Shown here piece after piece: positions 5,858 through 11,938 of a DNA stretch of 22,984 bases. This DNA is from a virus. Both the position numbers and the translations under genes were made by a program. The stretch spans positions 1 to 22,984 of the IMG/VR virus record IMGVR_UViG_3300024999_000416; one strand, written 5' to 3'. The number at the start of each line of letters is the position of its first letter. Position 1 is the stretch's first letter. The notes under the pieces are model-generated. The model saw nothing but the letters and a program-made list of their open reading frames with translations. It made no database searches and was not told the origin of the DNA.

Positions 5858-6016
5858 ATGCGAAATTATGGAATATATTCCAACGAAACACATATAATCG
5901 AGGTGTTTGAGCAATTTGAAGAGTCCCTTGGGTACTCCTTCGGGGATGAGCCTGAAGACTTCATGCCTAACTATATGTGTTTTCGGGCTGGTTTTTATGC
6001 TGGTGGTTGTTCCTAA
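5858..6016 (+). CDS. Small unknown protein, 52 residues
   Basis: AAGGAG lies about 7 bases before ATG 5858, and the frame stops at TAA 6014-6016. The product begins MRNYGIYSNETHIIEVFEQF, has an acidic middle (EESLGYSFGDEPEDF) and ends MPNYMCFRAGFYAGGCS. The ending, with aromatic residues around FRAGFYAG, looks like a conserved motif of small phage proteins, but no function is known. It belongs to the P2 transcript. Confidence 0.65.
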   Translation: MRNYGIYSNETHIIEVFEQFEESLGYSFGDEPEDFMPNYMCFRAGFYAGGCS

Positions 6017-6066
6017 ATGAGCCACCCTCCACCCTCACCCTAAACACTTACCATAAGGAGGTAGTT

Positions 6067-6267
6067 ATGGGTTGTTACTTGAGATCCTCATCTGACCCCA
6101 CCCACTCTGGGCATGCTGAACATTGGTGTTCCACCTGTGCCAACTTCACCTCGGATTCAGAATCCGAGCCTTGTTACTCATGTATGTACCGAGGTGGCTC
6201 CTGGCCCATTTCCATGACTGAGAACACAGACCAGCAATGTGCCTGGACCCCCAGCGAACCCACCTAA
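6067..6267 (+). CDS. Cys-rich miniprotein, 66 residues
   Basis: AGGAGG stands just upstream of ATG 6067, which is chosen over an upstream in-frame extension. The protein carries CSTCANF at about 23-29 and CYSCMYRG at about 40-47, plus single Cys residues at either end: a plausible zinc-ribbon of the CxxC...CxxC type. It starts MGCYLRSSSDPTHSGHAEHW. No family name can be given. It is the last gene before a dyad repeat. Confidence 0.7.
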   Translation: MGCYLRSSSDPTHSGHAEHWCSTCANFTSDSESEPCYSCMYRGGSWPISMTENTDQQCAWTPSEPT

Positions 6268-6283
6268 AGACGGGGAGTAATCC

Positions 6284-6306
6284 CTACATTAATTAATTCA
6301 ACGCAG
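6284..6306 (+). repeat. Dyad repeat, 6284 copy
   Basis: CTACATTAATT and AATTCAACGCAG-type half (one base pair less conserved than other copies). It begins 17 bp after the 6067 gene and ends 16 bp before the next ATG, leaving room only for the ribosome site. Confidence 0.8.
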
Positions 6307-6322
6307 CAAAGGAGGAACTCTC

Positions 6323-6610
6323 ATGATAAACGCGAAAGACGAACTTCTCAAACACATACAAGAAGTAGGTAAAACTCCCACATTTATTAGCATCAAATGT
6401 ATCAACTACCATTCCCCGGTTACAGCCAAAGGACAATTATCCACAGTCTTGCCACACCTAAACTTTGAATACGATAATGGATACGGAACACAGGAACTCT
6501 TCGGTTATGTCTGGTTTACAGATGGCTCCTGGTCTGAGCGTGATGAGTATGATGGCTCAGAAAGATGGACACACAAATCACGCCCTAACTATGATGAGGA
6601 ACTCTCATGA
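6323..6610 (+). CDS. Conserved-looking phage protein, 95 residues
   Basis: The start has AAGGAGG with 7-base spacing. The second half (LNFEYDNGYGTQELFGYVWF, TDGSWSERDEYDGSERWTHK) has the dense aromatic, Gly and Asp pattern of a small beta domain. I recall similar strings in many phage hypothetical proteins of unknown function. The N-terminal part is a short helix (DELLKHIQEVG) followed by a strand. No catalytic motif is seen. It ends on an ATGA overlap with the next gene, implying coupled translation. Confidence 0.75.
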   Translation: MINAKDELLKHIQEVGKTPTFISIKCINYHSPVTAKGQLSTVLPHLNFEYDNGYGTQELFGYVWFTDGSWSERDEYDGSERWTHKSRPNYDEELS

Positions 6611-6909
6611 TAACCGGAACAATCCACACTAGAATTCGCACTCGCACCTCGACCCATCGCCTCAAGCGATCTACCCGTGGGCATTCCCACTCTGATTCCC
6701 CACAATCTCACCCAGGTGAGCCTCACTCCCCCAAAGTAACTCGCATCTATATCCGCCCCTGTTACTATGGAAACTGCTGGCATGAGGGTATCTCGGCTCT
6801 CCGCTCCTTCATCCGCTCTATGCGCCTAAAAGGTGCTTATGGTATCCTCGTGTCAACCATTACTGGGGAGTGTAAGAAAGTCACCCCCCGCACTGTTAAG
6901 GAGGTCTAA
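6607..6909 (+). CDS. Unknown protein with basic His/Ser-rich N-terminus, 100 residues
   Basis: It starts at the ATGA overlap (6607-6610). The first 45 residues are low complexity and very basic (TIHTRIRTRTSTHRLKRSTR, then repeated S, H and P). The second half (VTRIYIRPCYYGNCWHEGIS, ALRSFIRSMRLKGAYGILVS) looks folded. The N-terminus could bind nucleic acid. CTCAA-loop hairpin member 5 lies within the reading frame at 6656-6670 (codons for HRLKR). Function unknown. Confidence 0.65.
   Translation: MITGTIHTRIRTRTSTHRLKRSTRGHSHSDSPQSHPGEPHSPKVTRIYIRPCYYGNCWHEGISALRSFIRSMRLKGAYGILVSTITGECKKVTPRTVKEV
6656..6670 (+). other. Hairpin with CTCAA loop and compensated stem (member 5)
   Basis: ATCGC pairs with GCGAT around CTCAA. 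Compared with member 4 (ATCAC/GTGAT), one base pair changed on both sides, so pairing is kept. Confidence 0.55.
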
Positions 6910-6912
6910 ACC

Positions 6913-7119
6913 ATGCCCACTAAAAAGTCCCAATCAATTGAATCCCTTCTCACATCCCTCACTGGGATCTCTCGCCAAGATGCAGCCACGCAGAGAATCT
7001 GCACCTGGTGCAAGAAACCTATCACTCCATTCAGAGATCAACTCTCTGCCAAGGAGTACTCTATCTCCGGTATGTGTCAGACGTGCCAAGATGCCACTTT
7101 TGAAGAGGTCTCAGTATGA
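6913..7119 (+). CDS. Zinc-ribbon miniprotein, 68 residues
   Basis: Two CxxC pairs (ICTWCKKPI at about 29-37 and GMCQTCQD at about 53-60) flank ITPFRDQLSAKEYSISGMC, a pattern I recognise from many phage small proteins without known function. It should fold around one zinc ion. GGAGG lies 5-9 bases upstream of the ATG, and the gene ends in an ATGA overlap with the next. Such proteins may bind DNA or RNA or host factors; the sequence gives no clue which. Confidence 0.75.
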   Translation: MPTKKSQSIESLLTSLTGISRQDAATQRICTWCKKPITPFRDQLSAKEYSISGMCQTCQDATFEEVSV

Positions 7120-7646
7120 CCAAACTATCCAACATGCACGGGCGCCCCCCTACTGTCGCCATCCACGTACGCCTGGACGCTCGCCACCTAGCCACCCTGG
7201 CCACCTTCTGGCTATCCAACGGTGAGACTCCGCGCTCTGTGAGTGAACTCACCCGTCTATCACTCGAATCCCTTGTCCAACTCCTAGTCGACATGGGCAA
7301 AGTTGAGTTCATCACTACTCAAGCCGACGCTACTGAGGTACTCTCTCGAATGGGCCTCCGCACTACCACCATCCCTACTAAGTTAGTAGAAGCCCTCCGC
7401 ATCGAAGACGCCCCTGACCACATGATCGATAGCCTCACCCGATCCCTACGCCCTGATGCCTCCGCCGTGCGCCATCGTCAAGAATCCCCCACTACTCCAT
7501 CCAAACTCGAAATCGACGGAATGGTGGCCAAAATGGAGGAGTTAATGTCTACTACTCCTCCTGCTCATACCCCAGTAGATACCAGTGCCGAAGACATCCG
7601 CAAACACTTTGGCATTCCACCTAACCCTGTGGAGGTAGAGGAATGA
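7116..7646 (+). CDS. Unknown protein with possible ribbon-helix-helix N-terminus
   Basis: This 176-residue protein opens with a strand-helix-helix pattern at about residues 10-60 (PPTVAIHVRLDARHLATLAT, then SVSELTRLSLESLVQLLVDM), which resembles ribbon-helix-helix DNA-binding domains such as those of plasmid and phage regulators. The rest is Pro/Thr/Ser-rich and probably partly disordered, with a helix (EIDGMVAKMEELM) near residue 130 and an acidic tail. It overlaps both neighbours by ATGA. If the N-terminal assignment is right, it is a candidate regulator that could bind one of the dyad repeats; this is inference. Confidence 0.65.
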   Translation: MTKLSNMHGRPPTVAIHVRLDARHLATLATFWLSNGETPRSVSELTRLSLESLVQLLVDMGKVEFITTQADATEVLSRMGLRTTTIPTKLVEALRIEDAPDHMIDSLTRSLRPDASAVRHRQESPTTPSKLEIDGMVAKMEELMSTTPPAHTPVDTSAEDIRKHFGIPPNPVEVEE

Positions 7647-7894
7647 AAGTAGCAGTAAACTCTAATCGCACCTTAGCAGGAGTCTCTAAAAGTATGAGCT
7701 CCTTATCTAGACTACTCCATCATGTAAGTAATGAACTTGGAGAAAGAGTAGACATCACCTTATCCACTGCAGAAGTTGCTTACATCCATATAGGCCTAAA
7801 GTGTTGGTGTCTTCTTACCCGAATCGACACTTTCAACATGCTATCACTCATAATCGACTCAACCCTCAAAGAGAGGAATTCAGATGAAACTTAA
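7643..7894 (+). CDS. Unknown protein, 83 residues
   Basis: Starts on an ATGA overlap. It has a helix (SKSMSSLSRLLHHVSNELGE) followed by strands (VDITLSTAEVAYIHIGLKCW) and a final helix. No motif or family is recognised. It shares 11 bp with the next gene. Confidence 0.6.
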   Translation: MKVAVNSNRTLAGVSKSMSSLSRLLHHVSNELGERVDITLSTAEVAYIHIGLKCWCLLTRIDTFNMLSLIIDSTLKERNSDET

Positions 7895-8213
7895 CTACCC
7901 CGAACTCCGCGGAACTGAGATACTCATCACCCGTGGTGAGCACCTCTTACCCATCAAATGTATTGTGATTGGTGCTGAGTACCACAAAGGTATCACAATT
8001 GTAGACTCCCTCGATCCTGAGATGATTAGATCATGTCTCATTCGAGGGGTGGCCGTCAGAAATAAATATCTCCTTCGATATCGTAGAATGTTTCATGCAC
8101 TAATTAAAGCTATCCATCAAGGAGAGATCCACAAAGACGAACTTTACAAGATATTTGATCTCAAAGGACCCTATGGATATATCCCCCCATCTTCTTGCCC
8201 TTTCAGTAAGTAA
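7884..8213 (+). CDS. Unknown protein, 109 residues
   Basis: AGAGAGGAATTC precedes ATG 7884, inside the end of the previous frame. The N-terminal half is strand-rich (GTEILITRGEHLLPIKCIVI, KGITIVDSLD), and the second half is basic and helical (YLLRYRRMFHALIKAIHQGE). The gene closes a co-transcribed set starting at 6323 and is followed within 7 bp by a dyad repeat. No function can be assigned. Confidence 0.65.
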   Translation: MKLNYPELRGTEILITRGEHLLPIKCIVIGAEYHKGITIVDSLDPEMIRSCLIRGVAVRNKYLLRYRRMFHALIKAIHQGEIHKDELYKIFDLKGPYGYIPPSSCPFSK

Positions 8214-8220
8214 TGTGTGG

Positions 8221-8243
8221 CTACATTAATTAAATCAACATAG
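8221..8243 (+). repeat. Dyad repeat, 8221 copy
   Basis: CTACATTAATT and AATCAACATAG, the copy closest to the plus-strand majority. It starts 7 bp after the previous stop and ends 17 bp before the next ATG. Confidence 0.85.
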
Positions 8244-8260
8244 CATAAGGAGCGTAGCTA

Positions 8261-8425
8261 ATGTTCGATCATGACAAAATACCTACAAACGACAGACCTA
8301 CTATAATCCACGACTTTAAAGACGGAGTAATCTACTTCGCCCAACCTGCTAATCACTCCACTTGTGGATATGGAAGCACAGAATCAGAAGCTCTAGACGA
8401 TCTAATTGACAATCTCTTTAAATAG
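8261..8425 (+). CDS. Small protein with HicB-like pattern, 54 residues
   Basis: AAGGAG precedes ATG 8261, and the frame closes with TAG 8423-8425. The product (MFDHDKIPTNDRPTIIHDF, then KDGVIYFAQP..., GYGSTESEALDDLIDNLF) has the strand-strand-helix order and the GSTESEALDDL helix start seen in the N-terminal half of HicB-type domains. No HicA toxin gene is adjacent and the length is short, so an antitoxin role is not supported; a free-standing HicB-like fold is a guess. Confidence 0.6.
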   Translation: MFDHDKIPTNDRPTIIHDFKDGVIYFAQPANHSTCGYGSTESEALDDLIDNLFK

Positions 8426-8437
8426 GAGGCCCAGCTA

Positions 8438-8467
8438 ATGCCCACCCCTAATTATTATGAACCCTAA
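8438..8467 (+). CDS. Nine-codon ORF overlapping the next gene
   Basis: MPTPNYYEP begins 8 bases after a strong GGAGG, the only good ribosome site for this locus. Its TAA stop (8465-8467) overlaps the start of the 107-residue frame (ATG 8457) by 11 bp. It may be a translational-coupling leader, or the N-terminus of the next protein joined by a +1 shift at CCC-TAA. Confidence 0.35.
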   Translation: MPTPNYYEP

Positions 8468-8780
8468 AAAATTTGTAGCAAAACTAAAAGATGCCAACTT
8501 AGACGCCTATCTATACCATATTGCTCTAACTGGCTCAATCTATATTAAATTCAAAGGAGGTGATAGTTTCTTAGGCTCTCTACGCATTGGGGATCATCCA
8601 GGTAAATCTAAATATAAATATACTTGGAATTTACGTTATGACATTTCTACCTATTTCGAAGAATTTGATCGAGGTACATTACGTAAATACTACCCAATAT
8701 CTATGCTCTCTCAGATGATATCAGACATGACTCAGATGTCATCTATTAAGAATTCCAATATAGTAATTACTGAGGAATAA
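8457..8780 (+). CDS. Unknown basic protein, 107 residues
   Basis: The protein MNPKKFVAKLKDANLDAYLY continues with strand-rich sequence (GSIYIKFKGGDSFLGSLRIG) and the motif RIGDHPGKSKYKYTWNLRYD, a string I associate with phage hypothetical proteins. The start has no ribosome site at normal distance: GGAGG is 27 bases upstream and serves the nine-codon ORF. Initiation therefore probably depends on coupling or frameshifting. AT content is higher than in its neighbours. Confidence 0.65.
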   Translation: MNPKKFVAKLKDANLDAYLYHIALTGSIYIKFKGGDSFLGSLRIGDHPGKSKYKYTWNLRYDISTYFEEFDRGTLRKYYPISMLSQMISDMTQMSSIKNSNIVITEE

Positions 8781-8783
8781 ACA

Positions 8784-9128
8784 ATGCCCACCCCTGAACG
8801 CACCAACTATCTCAAATCCCGACTCTCTGACCTCCCTCGTGAGATCCGCTCAGTTGAGGACTCCCTCAAAGCCCTCAAACAGGAGTATTCCACTCTCTCC
8901 CTCGAATACAAAGAGATCCAAATCTCCACTCTTGTCTCCGCAGGTAAAGTAACCCATCTCCGATCCCCCTCTACTCCACGTTCCCTAACTCTGCCCCCAG
9001 AGCCAACCATCACCACGACTAAAGTCCAATCTTACATGGACTCTCTGGATTCCGAAGCTAGAGAAGTCTTCATCTCCAGCCTCCTAACCGACTTAAAAAT
9101 CCAGAGCGGAGCTCTAGGTAGAAAATAA
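8784..9128 (+). CDS. Coiled-coil protein, 114 residues
   Basis: GAGGAA lies 6 bases before ATG 8784. Residues about 10-55 form a heptad-like helix (LKSRLSDLPREIRSVEDSLK, ALKQEYSTLSLEYKEIQIST), then a Ser/Pro/Thr linker (about 60-80) and a C-terminal helix (YMDSLDSEAREVFISSLLTD). It may be a scaffold or oligomerising adaptor. The first four residues, MPTP, are identical to those of the nine-codon ORF at 8438. It ends 15 bp before promoter P3. Confidence 0.7.
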   Translation: MPTPERTNYLKSRLSDLPREIRSVEDSLKALKQEYSTLSLEYKEIQISTLVSAGKVTHLRSPSTPRSLTLPPEPTITTTKVQSYMDSLDSEAREVFISSLLTDLKIQSGALGRK

Positions 9129-9143
9129 ATAATATCCCCCTCA

Positions 9144-9171
9144 TTGACATTCCCAATAAATATGTTATAAT
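9144..9171 (+). promoter_or_regulatory. Rightward promoter P3, extended -10
   Basis: TTGACA (9144-9149), 16 bp, TATAAT (9166-9171), with TATGT directly before it as in P1. Transcription should start near 9178. Confidence 0.9.
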
Positions 9172-9181
9172 AAGCCCACAT

Positions 9182-9228
9182 TGGCAATGATGCCACAACT
9201 CACCAGGGTGCGCCACTATGGCCACCCT
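9182..9228 (+). promoter_or_regulatory. Structured leader of the P3 transcript
   Basis: Two hairpins lie in the 80-base leader: TGGCA-ATGA-TGCCA (9182-9195), and a long one at 9205-9228 in which AGGGTG and GCCA (with one bulged C between) pair fully with TGGC and CACCCT around CTA, ten pairs in all. The ribosome site follows at about 9242. Confidence 0.65.
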
Positions 9229-9257
9229 ACCCACCCAAAATAAGGAGAACAATCATC

Positions 9258-9650
9258 ATGGCAAAAGAAGTAGTCGAAGCCCGCTATCAGCTCAAAGACA
9301 CCGAAGGCAATGTGATCATGGACGAAGAGGGCAAGCCCTCCTGGCGCTCCGCCACTATCGAATACGATTTCGGTGATGACCTGGACGCTGCCGTCGCCCT
9401 CTGTGGCGCTGAGACAGTCCATAGTAATTACAGAGCCAACTCCCGCGTCGCTCTTCAGGGCGTAATGCGTGCCCAACTCAGGGCCGGCAAAACTCCTGAC
9501 CAGATCGCCTCTGCCCTCACCGCATGGAAACCCGGCATGGTTATGGAGAAAACTCAGGTCGATCCTGAGACTGCCATCAAGTCTGCCTTCGCCACCTGGT
9601 CTCCCGAGAAGCAGCGGGAATTCCTGGCGAGCATTGGAGTGCAGATGTAA
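9258..9650 (+). CDS. Unknown, probably abundant protein with its own promoter and terminator
   Basis: This 130-residue protein begins MAKEVVEARYQLKDTEGNVI, has an acidic stretch around residues 20-45 (IEYDFGDDLDAAVAL) and then helices (YRANSRVALQGVMRAQLRAG, KTPDQIASALTAWKPGM), ending in a helix pair (TAIKSAFATWSPEKQREFLA). ATAAGGAG precedes the ATG. It sits alone between promoter P3 with a hairpin leader and a strong terminator, an arrangement for high, independent expression. Codon use is richer in G/C-ending codons than its neighbours. No family is recognised. Possibilities include a DNA-coating or host-takeover protein, but this is inferred from expression signals only. Confidence 0.8.
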   Translation: MAKEVVEARYQLKDTEGNVIMDEEGKPSWRSATIEYDFGDDLDAAVALCGAETVHSNYRANSRVALQGVMRAQLRAGKTPDQIASALTAWKPGMVMEKTQVDPETAIKSAFATWSPEKQREFLASIGVQM

Positions 9651-9682
9651 CTAGAGTTTTACAAGTGGTGTAACTTAAAGTG

Positions 9683-9722
9683 ATTCCCACTCATCTATCC
9701 CAGCGGTGAGTGGGAATTTTTT
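9683..9722 (+). terminator. Rho-independent terminator
   Basis: ATTCCCACTCA (9683-9693) pairs perfectly with TGAGTGGGAAT (9707-9717) over 11 bp with a 13-base loop, followed by six T (9717-9722). This is a textbook intrinsic terminator, 33 bp after the 9258 gene. Confidence 0.93.
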
Positions 9723-9770
9723 CTAACCCCAGAATGTGTCAAGTCCCTCAAAACAATAAGGAGACCTCTC

Positions 9771-10091
9771 ATGCCTAACACTGCCAGCAAACAAACCCTC
9801 GATAACATAAACAAGTTATCTGCCATCTACGACTCCACAATCGAAATTGTCAATCTCCCTAAATCTGCCATCGTGTTAGAGGAACAAGCCAAAGACATCT
9901 CCGCGGCTATGGGCTTATTCCTCCACGCCTACCTTCGTGCTACTGCTATACTCATCTTAACTCATGACATCAAAACTTACATGAATATAGCGGTGAATCT
10001 CTCAACTGAGGTCTCGGCCGTATCCATTCCTGGACACGATTCCGATCTGATCTCCGAGCTATTTGCCACCCTTAGCAAGAAGGCCAACTAA
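9771..10091 (+). CDS. Unknown helical protein, 106 residues
   Basis: The start has AATAAGGAG with good spacing. The protein is largely helical with a mildly hydrophobic segment at about residues 48-66 (GLFLHAYLRATAILILTHDI), too polar to be a sure TM segment. It ends one base before the ligase ATG. With a terminator upstream and no clear promoter in between, it must be reached by readthrough or an unseen promoter. Function unknown. Confidence 0.65.
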   Translation: MPNTASKQTLDNINKLSAIYDSTIEIVNLPKSAIVLEEQAKDISAAMGLFLHAYLRATAILILTHDIKTYMNIAVNLSTEVSAVSIPGHDSDLISELFATLSKKAN

Positions 10092-10092
10092 C

Positions 10093-10956
10093 ATGGCCAT
10101 CCGCAAAGGAATCCAACTAGCGGAGCCCTTCTCCCTCCGCCGCCTTAGCAACTCCGGGAGGTTCCACCTTAAGTGGTACCCCCCATACTTGGTCCAACCC
10201 AAGTTAAACGGAGAACGCTGCAGATGCATAGTCTCCTCAGGACGCTGCATCCTTCTATCCTCCTCAGAGGATATAATCCCCGCAGTGCCCCACATCAACT
10301 TGCATGCTCTGCGGTGCCTGCCAGATGGGGAATATGATGGGGAGTTATACACTCATGGGCTCACCTTCTCGGAGATCCACTCTATTGTGTCCCGAGAAGT
10401 TAACCTCCATCCGGAGCATGAAAAGATTGATTATCACATCTTTGATCTCGTCACAGATGGCCCCCAACACGAGAGGCTCCGTAGGTTGAATGCCATATCC
10501 TTCCCCACATCTGGACCCATCAAACGTGTGCCCACGCACATAGCTCACACCTACACTGAGCTTATGAATCTCTATGACACTTTTATAGGAGAAGGTTACG
10601 AAGGCTTCATCATCCGACACATAGACTCACCCTATGAGCGCAAGCGAATAGCTGGAATGATGAAGTTCAAACCTAAGTGCCGTGACACCTACACCCTCCT
10701 CAGCATCTACGAAGCCACCTCGGAGTCAGGAGTCCCTCTGGGCATGGTAGGTGGATTCGTCTGCTGCGATGATATGCAAACTCAATTCTCAGTGGGTGCA
10801 GGAAAGCTCTCCCACTCAGACCGCAAACTCATCTGGGCTAAGTACTGTGACTCTCCCCACGAAGTAGTATTCGGCAGGATGCTTGAGGTGGAGTACCAAA
10901 CTATGTCTGACAAAGCTAAAGTGCCCTTATTCTCTCGGGCTGTGAGGATTATCTAA
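10093..10956 (+). CDS. ATP-dependent DNA ligase
   Basis: This 287-residue protein seals nicks by the adenylate pathway. Motif I is QPKLNGERCR with the AMP-accepting Lys at residue 37; the usual KxDG is KLNG here. Motif III is DGEYDGEL (78-85), motif IIIa DYHIFDLV (113-120), motif IV EGYEGFIIR (167-175) and motif V MMKFKPK (189-195). The C-terminal 85 residues would be a small OB-fold. This is a minimal ligase with no extra DNA-binding domain. The ATG at 10093 is chosen, as it follows the previous stop directly; an upstream in-frame extension to 10063 is unlikely. The stop shares a base with the next ATG (TAATG). It fits the neighbouring recombination genes. Confidence 0.88.
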   Translation: MAIRKGIQLAEPFSLRRLSNSGRFHLKWYPPYLVQPKLNGERCRCIVSSGRCILLSSSEDIIPAVPHINLHALRCLPDGEYDGELYTHGLTFSEIHSIVSREVNLHPEHEKIDYHIFDLVTDGPQHERLRRLNAISFPTSGPIKRVPTHIAHTYTELMNLYDTFIGEGYEGFIIRHIDSPYERKRIAGMMKFKPKCRDTYTLLSIYEATSESGVPLGMVGGFVCCDDMQTQFSVGAGKLSHSDRKLIWAKYCDSPHEVVFGRMLEVEYQTMSDKAKVPLFSRAVRII

Positions 10957-11165
10957 TGCGACCACAGGAAGCTGAAAAGAACTGGTGCCCCTTCGGTCGC
11001 TACCCACAGTACGAACTCAATGGAGTAGCCACCTCAGTAAATCGTAATCGCAATGACTATCCAATAACCCTCTGCTACGCCGAAGGTTGTATGGCCTGGA
11101 GATGGGAATCCTCCCGCAGTGGCTACTGTGGGCTTGCAGGTAAGCCTAATCCCTGTATTGATTAA
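10956..11165 (+). CDS. Cys-rich phage miniprotein, 69 residues
   Basis: The protein MRPQEAEKNWCPFGRYPQYE has four Cys (about residues 11, 40, 45 and 58) and the motif CYAEGCMAWRWESSRSGYCG, a pattern I recognise from many small phage proteins of unknown function. It probably binds a metal ion. Its start is fused to the ligase stop (TAATG). Its TAA stop lies inside a dyad repeat (11153-11175), so the repeat supplies the end of the protein (CID). Confidence 0.75.
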   Translation: MRPQEAEKNWCPFGRYPQYELNGVATSVNRNRNDYPITLCYAEGCMAWRWESSRSGYCGLAGKPNPCID

Positions 11166-11175
11166 ATAAACATAG
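11153..11175 (+). repeat. Dyad repeat, 11153 copy
   Basis: CTGTATTGATT and AATAAACATAG. It overlaps the end of the previous gene, including its TAA stop, and lies 27 bp before the next ATG. Confidence 0.75.
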
Positions 11176-11202
11176 CATCAACCCTCCTACTAGGAGCCCC
11201 TA

Positions 11203-11547
11203 ATGCCAAAAGTCTACATAACCAACCGTGGGTGTCATGACTTCTCCGCAGCCACTGAGTTCGGAGAACTCATCTACCTCACCACTGGCAAATTTAACCT
11301 AACTTCTTTGGGCGCTATGTACCGTCACATGGCCCCCATCCTCGCTACCTCAACCCCAGAGGATTACATCCTCGTATGTGGCCCCACAGTGATGAATATG
11401 GTAGCAACTTCCATCTTCACTGGGCTGCACAATCGCCTTAACCTACTCCTGTACTCAGTAGGTAAGGACAACATCGGTCGCTACAAACGTCGGCACTTAA
11501 CTTTAGCTACTATATACAGTAATTGTGATGAGGAGACAACATTATGA
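11203..11547 (+). CDS. Conserved-looking phage protein, 114 residues
   Basis: The protein begins MPKVYITNRGCHDFSAATEF. I recall this opening and the later string EDYILVCGPTVMNMVATSIF from phage proteins of unknown function. The alternating strands and helices with a Gly-Pro turn suggest a small alpha/beta fold of nucleotide-binding type, but no P-loop or catalytic set is visible. The ribosome site is CTAGGAG. It ends in an ATGA overlap with the next gene. Confidence 0.75.
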   Translation: MPKVYITNRGCHDFSAATEFGELIYLTTGKFNLTSLGAMYRHMAPILATSTPEDYILVCGPTVMNMVATSIFTGLHNRLNLLLYSVGKDNIGRYKRRHLTLATIYSNCDEETTL

Positions 11548-11753
11548 TTTTGGGGAAGAACTTTAAAGGTCAAGTAGTCTTACTTCGCTGTGGATGCTCA
11601 CATAGCTGGTCAGGTGACAAGGAAAAGTATGGGGATATAGATCAGGGAATTTTAACTATGGGCTACGACAATAGCCAGTGTTCTAAATGTCGCTTGTTTG
11701 GCTGGCGCATCTCTATCCTTACTGACGCCCAACAAGGTAGGAGGGAAGTATGA
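11544..11753 (+). CDS. Small Cys-rich protein, 69 residues
   Basis: Starts at the ATGA overlap. RCGCSHSW at about 15-22 and CSKCRLFGW at about 46-54 provide two Cys pairs, consistent with a zinc-ribbon. Otherwise unrecognised. It ends in another ATGA overlap. Confidence 0.65.
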   Translation: MILGKNFKGQVVLLRCGCSHSWSGDKEKYGDIDQGILTMGYDNSQCSKCRLFGWRISILTDAQQGRREV

Positions 11754-11938
11754 CTAAAAAACAATACTCAAAAATCTGCACCCTTTATAAAGAGGGTATC
11801 TCAGCTGAAATCTGCGTGGGAATGATCCTGGAGCTCAACAAGGGTGGTGCCCATCCAAGTAGCACATCCACTTGGATCAACTCCTTTTACATGGAAGTAG
11901 TTCTTCCTACCTGGACAGGAGTAGAGGTACGAGTATGA
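11750..11938 (+). CDS. Small unknown protein, 62 residues
   Basis: MTKKQYSKICTLYKEGISAE and the following helix look like the first part of a small helical domain, perhaps helix-turn-helix-like (YKEGISAEICVGMILELNKG), but the pattern is too short to claim. It sits between two ATGA overlaps, so it is translationally coupled to the nuclease gene after it. Confidence 0.6.
   Translation: MTKKQYSKICTLYKEGISAEICVGMILELNKGGAHPSSTSTWINSFYMEVVLPTWTGVEVRV

Noticed and set aside
8221-8243. Dyad repeats as promoters of a T7-like single-subunit RNA polymerase (the ATCAACATAGG end loosely resembles CTCACTATAGG)
   Set aside because: The repeats are two-fold symmetric, which such promoters are not. The similarity is limited to a few bases, copies occur in both orientations, and no phage RNA polymerase gene is visible here.
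10155-10167. CCAC-CTTAA-GTGG as a further member of the CTCAA-loop hairpin family
   Set aside because: The stem is only four pairs and the loop differs. It lies in well-conserved ligase coding sequence, so chance is likely.
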